The notes below the pieces were generated by a model, which saw nothing but the letters and a program-made list of their open reading frames with translations, searched no databases and had not been told where the DNA came from. Of a stretch of DNA of 64,000 nucleotides, positions 1-9,723 are shown piece by piece; within the stretch, counting starts at the first letter, position 1, and every line of letters begins with the position of its first letter. The position numbers and the translations under genes are program-made. The stretch covers positions 992,001-1,056,000 of the forward strand of contig NZ_OU963893.1 in the NCBI RefSeq assembly GCF_918797525.1, read 5' to 3'. This stretch comes from an unidentified bacterial endosymbiont (GTDB lineage Bacteria > Pseudomonadota > Gammaproteobacteria > Enterobacterales > Enterobacteriaceae).

Positions 1-1
1 T

Positions 2-637
2 GAAGCCGCCGTGTACGCGGGCGTGGACGTTATTCGCTTGCCGAAAACCGACACCCCGGACGACATCTACGAGCTGGAAGGCCATCTGGAACGCATCGAA
101 CAAGCGTGCGGGCGTGAGGTCGGTTCCACCCGCGTAATGGCGGCGATTGAATCGGCCATTGGCGTAGTCAATGCCGTGGCGATTGCTCGCAGCTCTCCGC
201 GCTTAATCGGCATCGTACTGGCGGCCTTTGACTACGTGATGGACATGCAGACCGAGCGTGGGGACGGTACCGAGCTGTTCTACGCCCGCTGCGCCGTGTT
301 GCACGCCGCCCGCGCCGCCGGTATCGATGCGTTTGACGTAGTGTGGTCAGACGTTAACGACGAAGCCGGATTCCTGCGCGAAGTCGATTTGATCCGCAAG
401 TTGGGCTTTAACGGCAAATCGCTGATCAACCCACGTCAGATTGACCTGCTGCACAACGCCTATGCGCCAACCCAGCAGGAAGTGGATCACGCGAAGCGGG
501 TGATTGAAGCGGCAGAGGAGGGCGAACGCAATGGCCTGGGCGTGGTATCGCTGAACGGCAAAATGGTCGACGCCCCGATTATTAACCACGCGCAGATGGT
601 ACTGGAACGCGCAGCGGCCTCTGGCGTGCGTCGTTAA
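2..637 (+). CDS. citE: Citrate lyase beta subunit (citryl-CoA lyase), 5' end missing
   Basis: CitE cleaves citryl-ACP to oxaloacetate and acetyl-ACP in the cytoplasmic citrate lyase complex used for anaerobic citrate fermentation. The frame is open from base 2, so this is the C-terminal part (211 codons) of a protein usually about 300 residues long; roughly 90 N-terminal residues lie outside the window. The visible part carries the HpcH/HpaI-aldolase-type motifs [12 protein letters not shown] and [12 protein letters not shown] and ends in a typical CitE helical tail. It lies 10 bp before citF with an AGGAG ribosome site in the gap, so the two are co-transcribed. The upstream genes expected in such operons (citC, citD) are beyond the edge. 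Identification is firm; the true start cannot be seen. Confidence 0.93.
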   Translation, partial: EAAVYAGVDVIRLPKTDTPDDIYELEGHLERIEQACGREVGSTRVMAAIESAIGVVNAVAIARSSPRLIGIVLAAFDYVMDMQTERGDGTELFYARCAVLHAARAAGIDAFDVVWSDVNDEAGFLREVDLIRKLGFNGKSLINPRQIDLLHNAYAPTQQEVDHAKRVIEAAEEGERNGLGVVSLNGKMVDAPIINHAQMVLERAAASGVRR

Positions 638-647
638 GGAGTAAATA

Positions 648-2171
648 ATGAATCAGACAGAACGTCTTCATGTGAATTTTCCCCATCTGCGGAATTTGCA
701 GTCTTTTGATAACGCTCACAGCACCACACCGTGGCTGGCGGACAGCACGGCTAAACACAACCGCAAACTGTGCGCCTCTCTGGAAGAGGCCGTGATGCGC
801 AGCGGTTTGCAGGATGGCATGACTATCTCTTTTCACCACGCGTTCCGCGAAGGTGACCGGGTGATCAACACCGTCGTGGCGCTGCTGGCGCAGATGGGCT
901 TTAAAAACCTGACCCTGGCCTCCAGCTCGCTGATGACCTGCAACGACGCGTTGATCGAACCTATCCGGAACGGCGTGATTACCCGCATCTATACCTCCGG
1001 CATGCGCGGTAAGCTGGCGGATGCCATCTCTCACGGACTGATGGATGAACCGGTACATATTCATTCCCACGGCGGGCGGGTTAAGCTGTTGCAGGACGGC
1101 GAACTGAATATTGACGTAGCCTTTCTTGGCGTGCCGTGCAGCGATGAGTTTGGCAACGCTAACGGCACCCACGGCAAATCAAGCTGCGGCTCGCTGGGCT
1201 ATGCGATGGTGGATGCGCACTTTGCCCGTAAGGTAGTGCTGTTGACCGAAGAGCTGGTGCCCTTTCCCAATATGCCCGCCAGCCTGGCGCAGGATCGGGT
1301 GGATTACATTGTGCAGGTAGAGAGCGTCGGCGACCCGGATAAAATCAGCGTCGGCGCGGCGCGCGTCACCAGCAACCCCCGGGAGCTTATGATTGCCCGC
1401 TATGCGGCGGATGTTATAGAGCACTCCGGCTACTTCAAACCGGGCTTCTCGATGCAGACCGGCTCCGGCGCGGCGGCCACAGCCTGCACCCGGTTTATGG
1501 AAGAAAAAATGGAGCGCAGCGGCGTAAAGGCGAGTTTCGCCCTTGGCGGCATCACCGGCAGCCTGGTGGATTTACATGAAAAAGGACTCATCGAAAAGCT
1601 GCTGGATACCCAGTGCTTTGACGGCCAGGCGGCGGCCTCGCTGGCGCGTAATCCAAACCATGTGGAGATCTCCACTAACGTTTATGCCAACCCGGGGAGC
1701 AAGGCGGCGTGCTGCGACCAGCTCGACGTGGTGATCCTTAGCGCGCTGGAAATTGACGTCGATTTTAACGTCAACGTCATCACCGGCTCGGACGGGGTAA
1801 TGCGCGGCGCTTCCGGCGGCCATTGCGACGTTGCGGCGGCGGCTAACCTGACGATTGTGGTGGCGCCATTACTGCGTAGCCGTATTCCAACGGTAGTGAA
1901 ACGCGTCACCACGTGCCTGACGCCGGGAGAGAGCATCGATGTGCTGGTCACCGATCACGGCATTGCGGTCAACCCGGCGCGCCCGGAGATCCGCGATCGC
2001 CTGCGTACCGCTGGCCTTAATATTGTGGATATCAACGCGCTCTTTGAACGCGCGATTGCGCTGACAGGCGTACCTAAACCCATCGCATTTACCGATAAAA
2101 TCGTCGGTGTGATCCGCTACCGCGACGGTAGCGTGATCGACATCGTGCGACAGGTGAAGGAGGACGTGTGA
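648..2171 (+). CDS. citF: Citrate lyase alpha subunit (citrate:acetyl-ACP transferase)
   Basis: CitF swaps acetyl-ACP for citrate to form citryl-ACP, the first half-reaction of citrate lyase. The 507-residue product is close to the E. coli length (about 510) and keeps the family landmarks: the glycine-rich HSHGGRVK region, GVPCSDEFGNANG, and a C-terminal CoA-transferase-like fold with GASGGHCD. The start ATG follows AAGGAG at 7-bp spacing. Its stop overlaps the citX start by 4 bp (GTGA), a translational-coupling arrangement. Subunit order E-F-X-G is the standard enterobacterial one. Confidence 0.96.
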   Translation: MNQTERLHVNFPHLRNLQSFDNAHSTTPWLADSTAKHNRKLCASLEEAVMRSGLQDGMTISFHHAFREGDRVINTVVALLAQMGFKNLTLASSSLMTCNDALIEPIRNGVITRIYTSGMRGKLADAISHGLMDEPVHIHSHGGRVKLLQDGELNIDVAFLGVPCSDEFGNANGTHGKSSCGSLGYAMVDAHFARKVVLLTEELVPFPNMPASLAQDRVDYIVQVESVGDPDKISVGAARVTSNPRELMIARYAADVIEHSGYFKPGFSMQTGSGAAATACTRFMEEKMERSGVKASFALGGITGSLVDLHEKGLIEKLLDTQCFDGQAAASLARNPNHVEISTNVYANPGSKAACCDQLDVVILSALEIDVDFNVNVITGSDGVMRGASGGHCDVAAAANLTIVVAPLLRSRIPTVVKRVTTCLTPGESIDVLVTDHGIAVNPARPEIRDRLRTAGLNIVDINALFERAIALTGVPKPIAFTDKIVGVIRYRDGSVIDIVRQVKEDV

Positions 2172-2707
2172 TTTCAGCGACACCCGTGCGGGTGGGTGTC
2201 AGCCTGGAAACGTTGCTGGCGGCGAAAGAGCGCCGCGCGGCACGCCAGGCTGACATGCTCACCCATTATCATCAACCGGTTATTTCACTGACGCTGGTGA
2301 CGCCAGGGGAGATAAAGGACAGCCTGCGCTATCGCAATACCATGGGCGTGGCATTACAGATGTGCGATCAGCTGCTATGGGAAAATCGCTGGCAGGTGCT
2401 GGACCGCCAGGTGCTGTGGCTCCCAACCGGGCCTGAAGCGCAGTGGTGCGTGGCGCATCCGGCGGCAGAAATTAAAGTGCGCTGCGCGGAACTTGAACAG
2501 AGCCATCCGCTCGGCAGGCTGTGGGATCTGGATGTGATTTGCCCTCAATACGGTCACGTCGGGCGTCAGTCTTTGGGCGCACACCGGCGTCGGTGTCTGA
2601 TTTGCGACCAACCCGCCCACGCCTGTTCCCGTTCGCGAAACCACCCTGTCGAGCTTGTCGTGGCCCGCGTGGAGAAAATGATCGATGACTGGTTTGCTCG
2701 CGACTAA
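2168..2707 (+). CDS. citX: Apo-citrate lyase phosphoribosyl-dephospho-CoA transferase
   Basis: CitX attaches the 2'-(5''-triphosphoribosyl)-3'-dephospho-CoA prosthetic group to the acyl carrier subunit CitD. The 179-residue protein is near the usual 180-185. The conserved block after residue 110 (GRLWDLDVICPQ, then GHVGRQSLGAHRRRCLICD with a Cys pair near the C terminus) identifies it. The start is a GTG inside the citF stop codon region (4-bp overlap), supporting coupled translation. It overlaps the following citG by 23 bp. Confidence 0.93.
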   Translation: MISATPVRVGVSLETLLAAKERRAARQADMLTHYHQPVISLTLVTPGEIKDSLRYRNTMGVALQMCDQLLWENRWQVLDRQVLWLPTGPEAQWCVAHPAAEIKVRCAELEQSHPLGRLWDLDVICPQYGHVGRQSLGAHRRRCLICDQPAHACSRSRNHPVELVVARVEKMIDDWFARD

Positions 2708-3494
2708 ATCGCGCCCGGTGGATGTGCCCGGCCTTGCCGCCGAAGCGCTGTGGCAGGAGCTGGAGCTGACGCCCAAACCGGGGCTGGTGGATAAGCTCAA
2801 TAGCGGATCCCATAGTGATATGGACCACGCGCTGTTTGCCCTCAGCATTAAGGCGATTACGCCGTGGTTTGCGCGCTTTGCCGAGCTGGGTGAGGCGCAG
2901 GGTCAGCAACCTGCCGCTGAGCAATTACGGATCATTCGTCCGATGGGCATAGCCTGTGAGCAGGCGATGTATGCCGCGACGGGAGGAGTGAATACCCACA
3001 AGGGCGTGATTTTCGCTCTCGGTCTGCTCTGTTTCGCTGCCGGTCGTATGAAAGAGAGTTGCGCAGAAAGCCTCTGCTGTGAGGTCAGTAATATTTGCCG
3101 CGGCCTGGTCGCGCGTGAGCTTGCCGATCGCCGCGGGCTGTCGACGGCGGGAGAGCGGCAGTTTCAGCAGTACGGTTTAACCGGCGCGCGCGGTGAGGCG
3201 GAAAGTGGTTTCGCCACGGTGCGCCAGGCGCTGGCTATGTGGAACGGAGGTTCGCTGCATGATCTGTTGCTGCGCCTGATGGCGATAAACCAGGACAGTA
3301 ATCTGGTCTCGCGTGGCGGTACGGACGGGCTGCGCTATGTGCAGGGCTACGCGCAGGAATTACTGGCTAACGGCTGGGATCGCGATGCGTTGATGACCAT
3401 GGATAACGCATTGATTGAGCGTAATTTAAGCCCGGGCGGCAGTGCGGATTTATTGTCGGTGGGGTGGGTGCTATCGAAATTACCCCTCTCCTGA
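2685..3494 (+). CDS. citG: Triphosphoribosyl-dephospho-CoA synthase
   Basis: CitG makes the prosthetic-group precursor of citrate lyase from ATP and dephospho-CoA; CitX then transfers it. The signature ELTPKPGLVDKLNSGSHSDMDH lies at residues about 26-48, and GGVNTHKG and NQDSNLVSRGG follow in the expected order. At 269 residues it is somewhat shorter at the N terminus than E. coli CitG (about 292). An upstream start would overlap citX further, so I keep the ATG at 2685. It is the last gene of the cit cluster here: no citT citrate/succinate antiporter follows, and nupG converges from the other strand after 18 bp. Confidence 0.92.
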   Translation: MTGLLATKSRPVDVPGLAAEALWQELELTPKPGLVDKLNSGSHSDMDHALFALSIKAITPWFARFAELGEAQGQQPAAEQLRIIRPMGIACEQAMYAATGGVNTHKGVIFALGLLCFAAGRMKESCAESLCCEVSNICRGLVARELADRRGLSTAGERQFQQYGLTGARGEAESGFATVRQALAMWNGGSLHDLLLRLMAINQDSNLVSRGGTDGLRYVQGYAQELLANGWDRDALMTMDNALIERNLSPGGSADLLSVGWVLSKLPLS

Positions 3495-3505
3495 AAGAAG
3501 AGGGG
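3483..3505. terminator. Hairpin between convergent citG and nupG
   Basis: Arms CCCCTCT (3483-3489) and AGAGGGG (3499-3505) can form a 7-bp stem spanning the citG stop codon. There is no clear T-run on either side, so it may be a weak shared terminator or simply a stabilising 3' hairpin. Confidence 0.35.
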
Positions 3506-3512
3506 ATAATGA

Positions 3513-4769
3513 TTACTGCGCGATAGGCTGTGCACCGTGCGGTTCGCGGACATGCTTGTACTTGAACAGCACGATAAACGCAAAGAACAGCACCAGCGAG
3601 TACGCCGCGAAGATAAGCCAGACTGGCTGCCAGTCGGTGATGCCGTTGGTGGTGTACATCTCAACCACTTTCCCGCTCACCACGCCGCCCAGAATACAGC
3701 CGAAGCCGTTGGTCATCATCAGGAACATGCCCTGCGCACTGGCACGGATCTCAGGCTTCACTTCTTTTTCGACAAACACCGAACCGGAGATGTTGAAGAA
3801 GTCGAACGCACAGCCGTAAACAATCATCGACAGAACCAGCAGCACGGTGCCGAATGGGCTCGGGTCGCCGTAGGCGAACAGACCAAAGCGCAGCATCCAC
3901 GCGAAGATACTGATCAGCATCACGTTCTTGATGCCGTAGCGGCTCAGAAAGAACGGGATAGTGAGGATGAACAGCGTTTCAGAGATCTGAGAAATAGACA
4001 TCATCACCGACGCATGTTCAACGATAAAGCTCCCGGCAAACAGCGGGTCGTTATCGAAGCTATGCAGGAAGGTGTTGCCGAACATGTTGGTGATCTGCAG
4101 TTCCGCGCCCAGCAGCATGGAGAAGATAAAGAAGATCGCCATGCGCTTGTTTTTAAACAGCGCGAACGCATCCAGACCAAGCATTGCGCTCCAGGTCTGA
4201 TTTTTCTGCTGGTTAGAGACCGGGATATGCGGCAGCGTCAGGGTGAACAGCACCAGTACCACGGAGAGTACGGCACCGATATAAAGCTGCATATGGCTCA
4301 GCTCAAAGCCTGCGAAGCTCACGCCCCACATCGCCATGATAAAGCCGATGGTGCCCCAGATACGAATGGGCGGGAAATCGGTCACGATGTCCATTCCCGC
4401 AGACTTAATGCGGTAATAGGAGATGGTATTGATCAGGCCAAGCGTTGGCATATAGGCCAGCGAGTTAAGCAGGATAACCATGAACATCGCCCCCGGCGTC
4501 GTCACTTCGGCCGCCATAAACAGCGTCCCCGCGCCCACCAGGTGGCAAAGCATGTATAGCCACTTCGCGCTTAACCATTTATCTGCCACGATACCGAGCA
4601 GCGTTGGCATGAACACAGCCGCAATACCCAGCGAGCTGTAGACGGCACCGATTGACGCACCATCGAACTTGAGCGTCACAAACATATAGGAGCCGAGCGT
4701 GGTCAGCCAGCTACCCCACAGGCAGAACTGCAGAAACGACAATATTTTAAGCTGCAGCTTAAGGTTCAT
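3513..4769 (-). CDS. nupG: Nucleoside:H+ symporter NupG
   Basis: Inner-membrane major-facilitator (NHS family) permease importing purine and pyrimidine nucleosides with protons. The 418-residue sequence has twelve strongly hydrophobic stretches and is nearly colinear with E. coli NupG from the first residues (MNLKLQLKILSFLQFCLWGSW) through MFGNTFLHSFD and the C-terminal FKYKHVR. The start ATG at 4769 is preceded on the minus strand by GGAAAGCAAC. The upstream region contains CRP- and CytR-like sequences, consistent with known control in E. coli. In E. coli speC neighbours nupG; here the cit cluster does. Confidence 0.96.
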   Translation of the reverse strand: MNLKLQLKILSFLQFCLWGSWLTTLGSYMFVTLKFDGASIGAVYSSLGIAAVFMPTLLGIVADKWLSAKWLYMLCHLVGAGTLFMAAEVTTPGAMFMVILLNSLAYMPTLGLINTISYYRIKSAGMDIVTDFPPIRIWGTIGFIMAMWGVSFAGFELSHMQLYIGAVLSVVLVLFTLTLPHIPVSNQQKNQTWSAMLGLDAFALFKNKRMAIFFIFSMLLGAELQITNMFGNTFLHSFDNDPLFAGSFIVEHASVMMSISQISETLFILTIPFFLSRYGIKNVMLISIFAWMLRFGLFAYGDPSPFGTVLLVLSMIVYGCAFDFFNISGSVFVEKEVKPEIRASAQGMFLMMTNGFGCILGGVVSGKVVEMYTTNGITDWQPVWLIFAAYSLVLFFAFIVLFKYKHVREPHGAQPIAQ

Positions 4770-4882
4770 GTTGCTTTCCTCACAAATGAGCGGAAGATAT
4801 GTTGTTGTAGGAACATTCAGGGTTGGTATTTGATGTAATTTTATCAGTTGTTAACCCTATGTTTTGTTACCTCCTGCAAAAA

Positions 4883-4929
4883 AATGCAATCCACATTAAT
4901 TTGCAGTTTGGATTGTGAAGCAAATAACA
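4883..4929 (-). promoter_or_regulatory. Putative CRP/CytR control region of nupG
   Basis: TGTGA-AGCAAA-TAACA (4914-4929) matches the CRP consensus in 9 of 10 key positions, and AATGCAAT beginning near 4883 resembles a CytR half-site (GTTGCAT inverted). Both lie 115-160 bp upstream of nupG, which is CRP/CytR-controlled in E. coli. Sites were read by eye only. Confidence 0.4.
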
Positions 4930-4954
4930 TTTTCGTATGGGGAGGGGGCGATTT

Positions 4955-5000
4955 GTGCCTCCTCACCCTAACCCTCTTTCCGAAGAGGAGAGGGCAGGGT
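4955..5000. repeat. C-rich intergenic repeat (CCTCACCCTAACCCTCT type), copy 1
   Basis: An imperfect inverted repeat, with CCTCACCCTAACCCTCTTTCC on one arm and a GAGGAGAGGGCAGGGTAAGCGAGG-like other arm, lying about 15 bp past the mltC stop codon. Related copies follow yggN (9481) and yggE (53717). All three sit at gene 3' ends, so they may act as transcript-end structures. Confidence 0.6.
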
Positions 5001-5014
5001 AAGCGAGGGGGGGG

Positions 5015-6447
<1,433 letters not shown>

Positions 6448-7500
6448 CTAAACCATTGCACCGGCGCGTAATTGCTGTAACAGGCGCTCCACGGGAGCCG
6501 CCAGTCCGACCGATGGCGGTTGCGCTAAGTTATACCAGAGTGCGGTTCCTTCATCCATGCAGGAGGTGAATGAGAACACGGGAAGCCACATTGGCACAAT
6601 ATCCAGATGGAAATGGCTGAAGGTATGCCGAAACGCGGTCTGTTGCGCCAGGTTATCGGCAGCAATGCCGCGCTGTTTAAGCCATTTTCGTAGCGAATCT
6701 TCATCTTCAAACTGCGGGAAGCAGTATAGACCACCCCACAGACCGCTCGGCGGACGCTGGGCGAGAAACACCTCATCTCCGTGCTGCATCAATAACATAT
6801 AGCCAGTGCGTTCCGGCAGCGTCTGCTTCGGTTTTTTACCCGGATAGTGCGCCCACGAATGGGTTGCGTAGGCCACGCACAGGTTGTTCACCGGGCACAG
6901 CTCGCATTTCGGTTTTGAGCGCGTGCAGACCATCGCGCCGAGATCCATCATCGCCTGGTTAAAACGCTCCACGCCCTTCGCCGGGGTGACCGCTTCGCTA
7001 ATTTCCCACAGGCGTTTCTCTACGTCTTTTTTACCCGGCCAGCCGTCGACGGCATAACAGCGCGCCAGCACGCGTTTTACGTTGCCGTCAAGAATCGGGA
7101 AATGTTTGCCTAATGAAAGCGAGAGGATAGCGCCCGCAGTTGAGCGCCCGACGCCGGGTAAATCGGCCACTGCGTCGAAGGTTTCCGGGAAGATACCGTT
7201 ATGGCGCGTGGCGACCTGCTGCGCGGCTTTGTGCAAATTGCGGGCGCGGGCGTAGTAGCCCAACCCTGTCCACAGGTGCAATACTTCATCCAGCGGCGCA
7301 TTGGCTAAATCGGTTATCGTTGGAAAGCGCGCCATAAAACGCTCAAAGTAAGGGATCACCGTGGCAACCTGCGTTTGTTGCAACATCACCTCTGAGAGCC
7401 ATACTTTGTAAGGCGTTTTTTCAATTTGCCAGGGCAGGGTTTTACGCCCGTATTTGTCGTACCAGTCCAGCACCTGGGCTGAAAATTGAGTGGCTTGCAT
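6448..7500 (-). CDS. mutY: Adenine DNA glycosylase MutY
   Basis: MutY removes adenine mispaired with 8-oxoguanine. The 350-residue protein has the family length. Catalytic Glu37 is visible in [10 protein letters not shown], the helix-hairpin-helix in [12 protein letters not shown] followed by the Asp of ILDGNVKRV, and the [4Fe-4S] ligands in the C-x6-C-x2-C-x5-C pattern of [17 protein letters not shown]. The C-terminal NUDIX-like domain, which recognises 8-oxoG, starts near residue 230. The frame also has an ATG at 7506; 7500 gives the conserved MQATQF start. It is transcribed with yggX and mltC, divergent from trmB (144-bp gap). Confidence 0.96.
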   Translation of the reverse strand: MQATQFSAQVLDWYDKYGRKTLPWQIEKTPYKVWLSEVMLQQTQVATVIPYFERFMARFPTITDLANAPLDEVLHLWTGLGYYARARNLHKAAQQVATRHNGIFPETFDAVADLPGVGRSTAGAILSLSLGKHFPILDGNVKRVLARCYAVDGWPGKKDVEKRLWEISEAVTPAKGVERFNQAMMDLGAMVCTRSKPKCELCPVNNLCVAYATHSWAHYPGKKPKQTLPERTGYMLLMQHGDEVFLAQRPPSGLWGGLYCFPQFEDEDSLRKWLKQRGIAADNLAQQTAFRHTFSHFHLDIVPMWLPVFSFTSCMDEGTALWYNLAQPPSVGLAAPVERLLQQLRAGAMV

Positions 7501-7644
7501 GGTCATCGATTCGCATAATCAGGGACGCAGATTGCAGCACAGCGTCAATCTGCTGTAAACCGGATCTTTCCCATGCTTGCATAGAAGCCTTAACTTTGGA
7601 TAATGCCCGTTTCCTGAACATTCTCACAAGCAGACAACACTTTT

Positions 7645-8364
7645 ATGAAAAACGACGTCATTTCAGCGGAATTTGATGAAAACGGTCGCCCGCTGCGCCG
7701 TATTCGCAGCTTTGTCCGCCGTCAGGGCCGCCTGACGAAAGGACAGCAACACGCGCTGGATACCTACTGGCCGGTGATGGGCGTTGAGTTCACGGAACAG
7801 CCTGTCGACTTTGCTGAGCTGTTTGGCCGCGTAACGCCCGTGACGCTGGAGATTGGTTTTGGTATGGGCACGTCGCTGGTGGCCATGGCAAAAGCGCGTC
7901 CAGAGCAGAGCTTCCTCGGCATTGAAGTGCACTCCCCGGGCGTCGGCGCATGTCTTGCCACCGCCCACGAAGAGGGCGTAGAGAACCTGCGTGTGATGTG
8001 TCACGACGCGGTGGAAGTGCTGCACCAAATGATTCCTGACAATTCTTTGAACATGGTTCAGCTCTTTTTCCCTGACCCGTGGCATAAAGCACGTCATAAT
8101 AAACGCCGTATCGTTCAGGCTCCGTTTGCCGAGCTGGTGAAAAGTAAGCTTAAGCTGGGCGGCGTCTTCCATATGGCAACCGACTGGGAACCTTATGCGG
8201 AACACATGCTGGAGGTGATGTCGTCTTTGGATGGGTACAAAAACCAGTCTGCGAGCAACGACTATGTACCACGTCCGGATTCACGTCCGGTGACAAAATT
8301 TGAACAGCGTGGCCATCGTCTTGGTCACGGCGTATGGGACTTAATGTTCGAGAGGGTGAAATAA
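7645..8364 (+). CDS. trmB: tRNA (guanine-46-N7)-methyltransferase
   Basis: SAM-dependent enzyme making m7G46 in tRNA variable loops. At 239 residues it matches the E. coli length. The SAM-binding motif [15 protein letters not shown] (near residue 71) and the family motif [14 protein letters not shown] are clear, as is the C-terminal TKFEQRG. The stop codon overlaps the yggL start by one base (TAATG), so the two form an operon. Confidence 0.96.
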   Translation: MKNDVISAEFDENGRPLRRIRSFVRRQGRLTKGQQHALDTYWPVMGVEFTEQPVDFAELFGRVTPVTLEIGFGMGTSLVAMAKARPEQSFLGIEVHSPGVGACLATAHEEGVENLRVMCHDAVEVLHQMIPDNSLNMVQLFFPDPWHKARHNKRRIVQAPFAELVKSKLKLGGVFHMATDWEPYAEHMLEVMSSLDGYKNQSASNDYVPRPDSRPVTKFEQRGHRLGHGVWDLMFERVK

Positions 8365-8690
8365 TGGCAAAGAATCGTAGCCGTCGTCTGCGTAAAAAGA
8401 TGCATATCGAGGAATTCCAGGAAGTAGGCTTCTCCGTTGCATGGCGTTTTCCGGAAGGTACCAGCGTTGAGCAGATCGATCAGGACGTTGATACGTTCAT
8501 CAACGATGTGATCGAGCCTAACAAGCTGGCGTTTGATGGTAGCGGTTATCTGGCGTGGGAAGGTTTGATCTGCACCCAGGAAGTCGGTAAATGCACCGAA
8601 GAACATCAGGCTTTGGTACGCAAATGGCTTGAAGACCACAAACTGGAAGATGTCCGCGTCAGCGAACTTTTCGACGTTTGGTGGGACTAA
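8364..8690 (+). CDS. yggL: DUF469 family protein YggL
   Basis: A 108-residue basic-to-acidic small protein of the DUF469 (YggL) family, reported in E. coli as ribosome-associated; its exact role is unsettled. It begins [15 protein letters not shown], an Arg/Lys-rich N terminus consistent with RNA contact, and ends ELFDVWWD as in E. coli. The ATG is within the trmB stop (TAATG overlap), which fixes the start and implies translational coupling. Confidence 0.93.
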   Translation: MAKNRSRRLRKKMHIEEFQEVGFSVAWRFPEGTSVEQIDQDVDTFINDVIEPNKLAFDGSGYLAWEGLICTQEVGKCTEEHQALVRKWLEDHKLEDVRVSELFDVWWD

Positions 8691-8702
8691 ATAAGCAGTA
8701 TG

Positions 8703-8727
8703 GGGCCAGCATTAGCTGGCCCATTTT
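8703..8727 (+). terminator. Intrinsic terminator after trmB-yggL
   Basis: GGGCCAGC (8703-8710), loop ATTA, GCTGGCCC (8715-8722), then ATTTT. A perfect 8-bp GC-rich stem with a short T-run, 12 bp past the yggL stop and 20 bp before yggN. Confidence 0.75.
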
Positions 8728-8746
8728 GTCTGAGGGAGTGTTTAAG

Positions 8747-9463
8747 ATGCGCAAAACGTTGCTGGCTGTTGCATTAATGGCAATCGGAACCACCGCCCAC
8801 GCGGAATATAAATGTAGCGTCACCCCGCGTGACGACGTGGTGTTGAGCCCGCAAACCGTGCAGGTCAAAGGCGAGAATGGCAATCTGGTGATCACGCCGG
8901 ATGGCAATGTGACGTTTAACGGCAAGCAATACACACTGACTGCCGCGCAGCGCGAGCAGGCGAAAGATTACCAGGCCGATTTGCGTACCGCACTGCCGTG
9001 GATAAATGACGGCGCCCTGACGCGCGTAGATAAGAGCCGCATGGCGCTGGATAAAATCATCACCAAAGAGGTGGGAGAGAGCAGCAATATGCGCACCCGT
9101 CTGACGAAGCTGGATAAACAGCTGAAAGCGCAGATGAACCGCATTATCGAGAAACGTACTGATGGCCTGACGTTCCACTACAAAGCGATTGATGAAGTGC
9201 GTGCCGACGGCCAGCAACTGGTGAACCAGGCGATGGGCGGCATCCTGCAGGACAGCATCAATGAGATGGGCGCGAAAGCGGTGCTCAAAGGCGGCGGAAA
9301 CCCGCTACAGGGCGTGCTGGGCAGCCTGGGCGGTTTGCAGACCTCTATCCAGAATGAGTGGAAGAACCAGGAAGCGGATTTCCAGCAGTTCGGTAAAGAC
9401 GTGTGCAAGCGCGTAGTGTCGCTGGAAGAGAGCCGCAAGGCGCTGGTCGGGACGCTGAAGTAA
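8747..9463 (+). CDS. yggN: Periplasmic/exported DUF2884 protein YggN
   Basis: A 238-residue protein with a Sec signal peptide (MRKTLLAVALMAIGTTAHA, cleavage after residue 19) and the DUF2884 body, starting EYKCSVTPRDDVV and containing two Cys that may form a disulfide (ECx near the mature N terminus, KDVCKRV near the C terminus). Its function is unknown. The ATG at 8747 has GAGGGAG 8 bp upstream and places the signal peptide correctly; the reading frame is open further upstream but that part overlaps yggL and the terminator. It is probably monocistronic, given terminators on both sides. Confidence 0.93.
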   Translation: MRKTLLAVALMAIGTTAHAEYKCSVTPRDDVVLSPQTVQVKGENGNLVITPDGNVTFNGKQYTLTAAQREQAKDYQADLRTALPWINDGALTRVDKSRMALDKIITKEVGESSNMRTRLTKLDKQLKAQMNRIIEKRTDGLTFHYKAIDEVRADGQQLVNQAMGGILQDSINEMGAKAVLKGGGNPLQGVLGSLGGLQTSIQNEWKNQEADFQQFGKDVCKRVVSLEESRKALVGTLK

Positions 9464-9480
9464 CGTTTCTGCCCGCAGGC

Positions 9481-9534
9481 CTCTCACCCTAACCTTCACC
9501 CCAAAAGGGTGTACGGTCCGGGGTGAGGGTTGCA
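9481..9534. repeat. C-rich intergenic repeat (CTCACCCTAACC type), copy 2
   Basis: CTCTCACCCTAACCTTCACC on one arm and GGGGTGAGGGTTGCAG on the other, immediately downstream of yggN, similar to the copies at 4955 and 53717. It abuts, and is read through in frame by, the DUF559-like remnant on the minus strand. Confidence 0.65.
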
Positions 9535-9709
9535 GCGTTTCAAGAATTTTATCTAATACAGCTTTTTCATTATTCCAGAATGCGTTGTTCCAGAATCGAA
9601 TAACGTGCCAGCCCTTTTGGTTGAACCTCACCGTTCTTGCCTGTAAGCGAATAATTTCCATCCCCCACTCTGCCAGCCTTTCCCTCAGCCGGCAGAACGG
9701 GAGGCAAAA
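9535..9709 (-). pseudogene. Remnant of a DUF559 (Vsr-like endonuclease fold) gene
   Basis: Read on the minus strand, the frame gives FCLPFCRLRERLAEWG, then VRFNQKGWHVIRFWNNAFWNN and EKAVLDKILETL. The GW-x-V-x-RFWNN block followed by a VL-x-x-IL-x-x-L helix is the C-terminal signature of DUF559 proteins, small proteins with a restriction-endonuclease-like fold. The N-terminal half (normally RR-x-x-P and the DFAC/ELDG-type active-site region) is absent or frameshifted: a DFAS-like stretch lies in another frame just upstream. No start codon with a ribosome site exists, so I treat it as decayed. It sits between yggN and hemW, where E. coli has no such gene. Confidence 0.55.
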
Positions 9710-9723
9710 TCCTGAATCAGCCT

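Noticed and set aside
3537..4559. 340-codon His/Gln-rich open frame antisense to nupG
   Set aside because: The unusual composition (H, Q, R, D) is what an antisense reading of a hydrophobic membrane protein gives; not a real gene.
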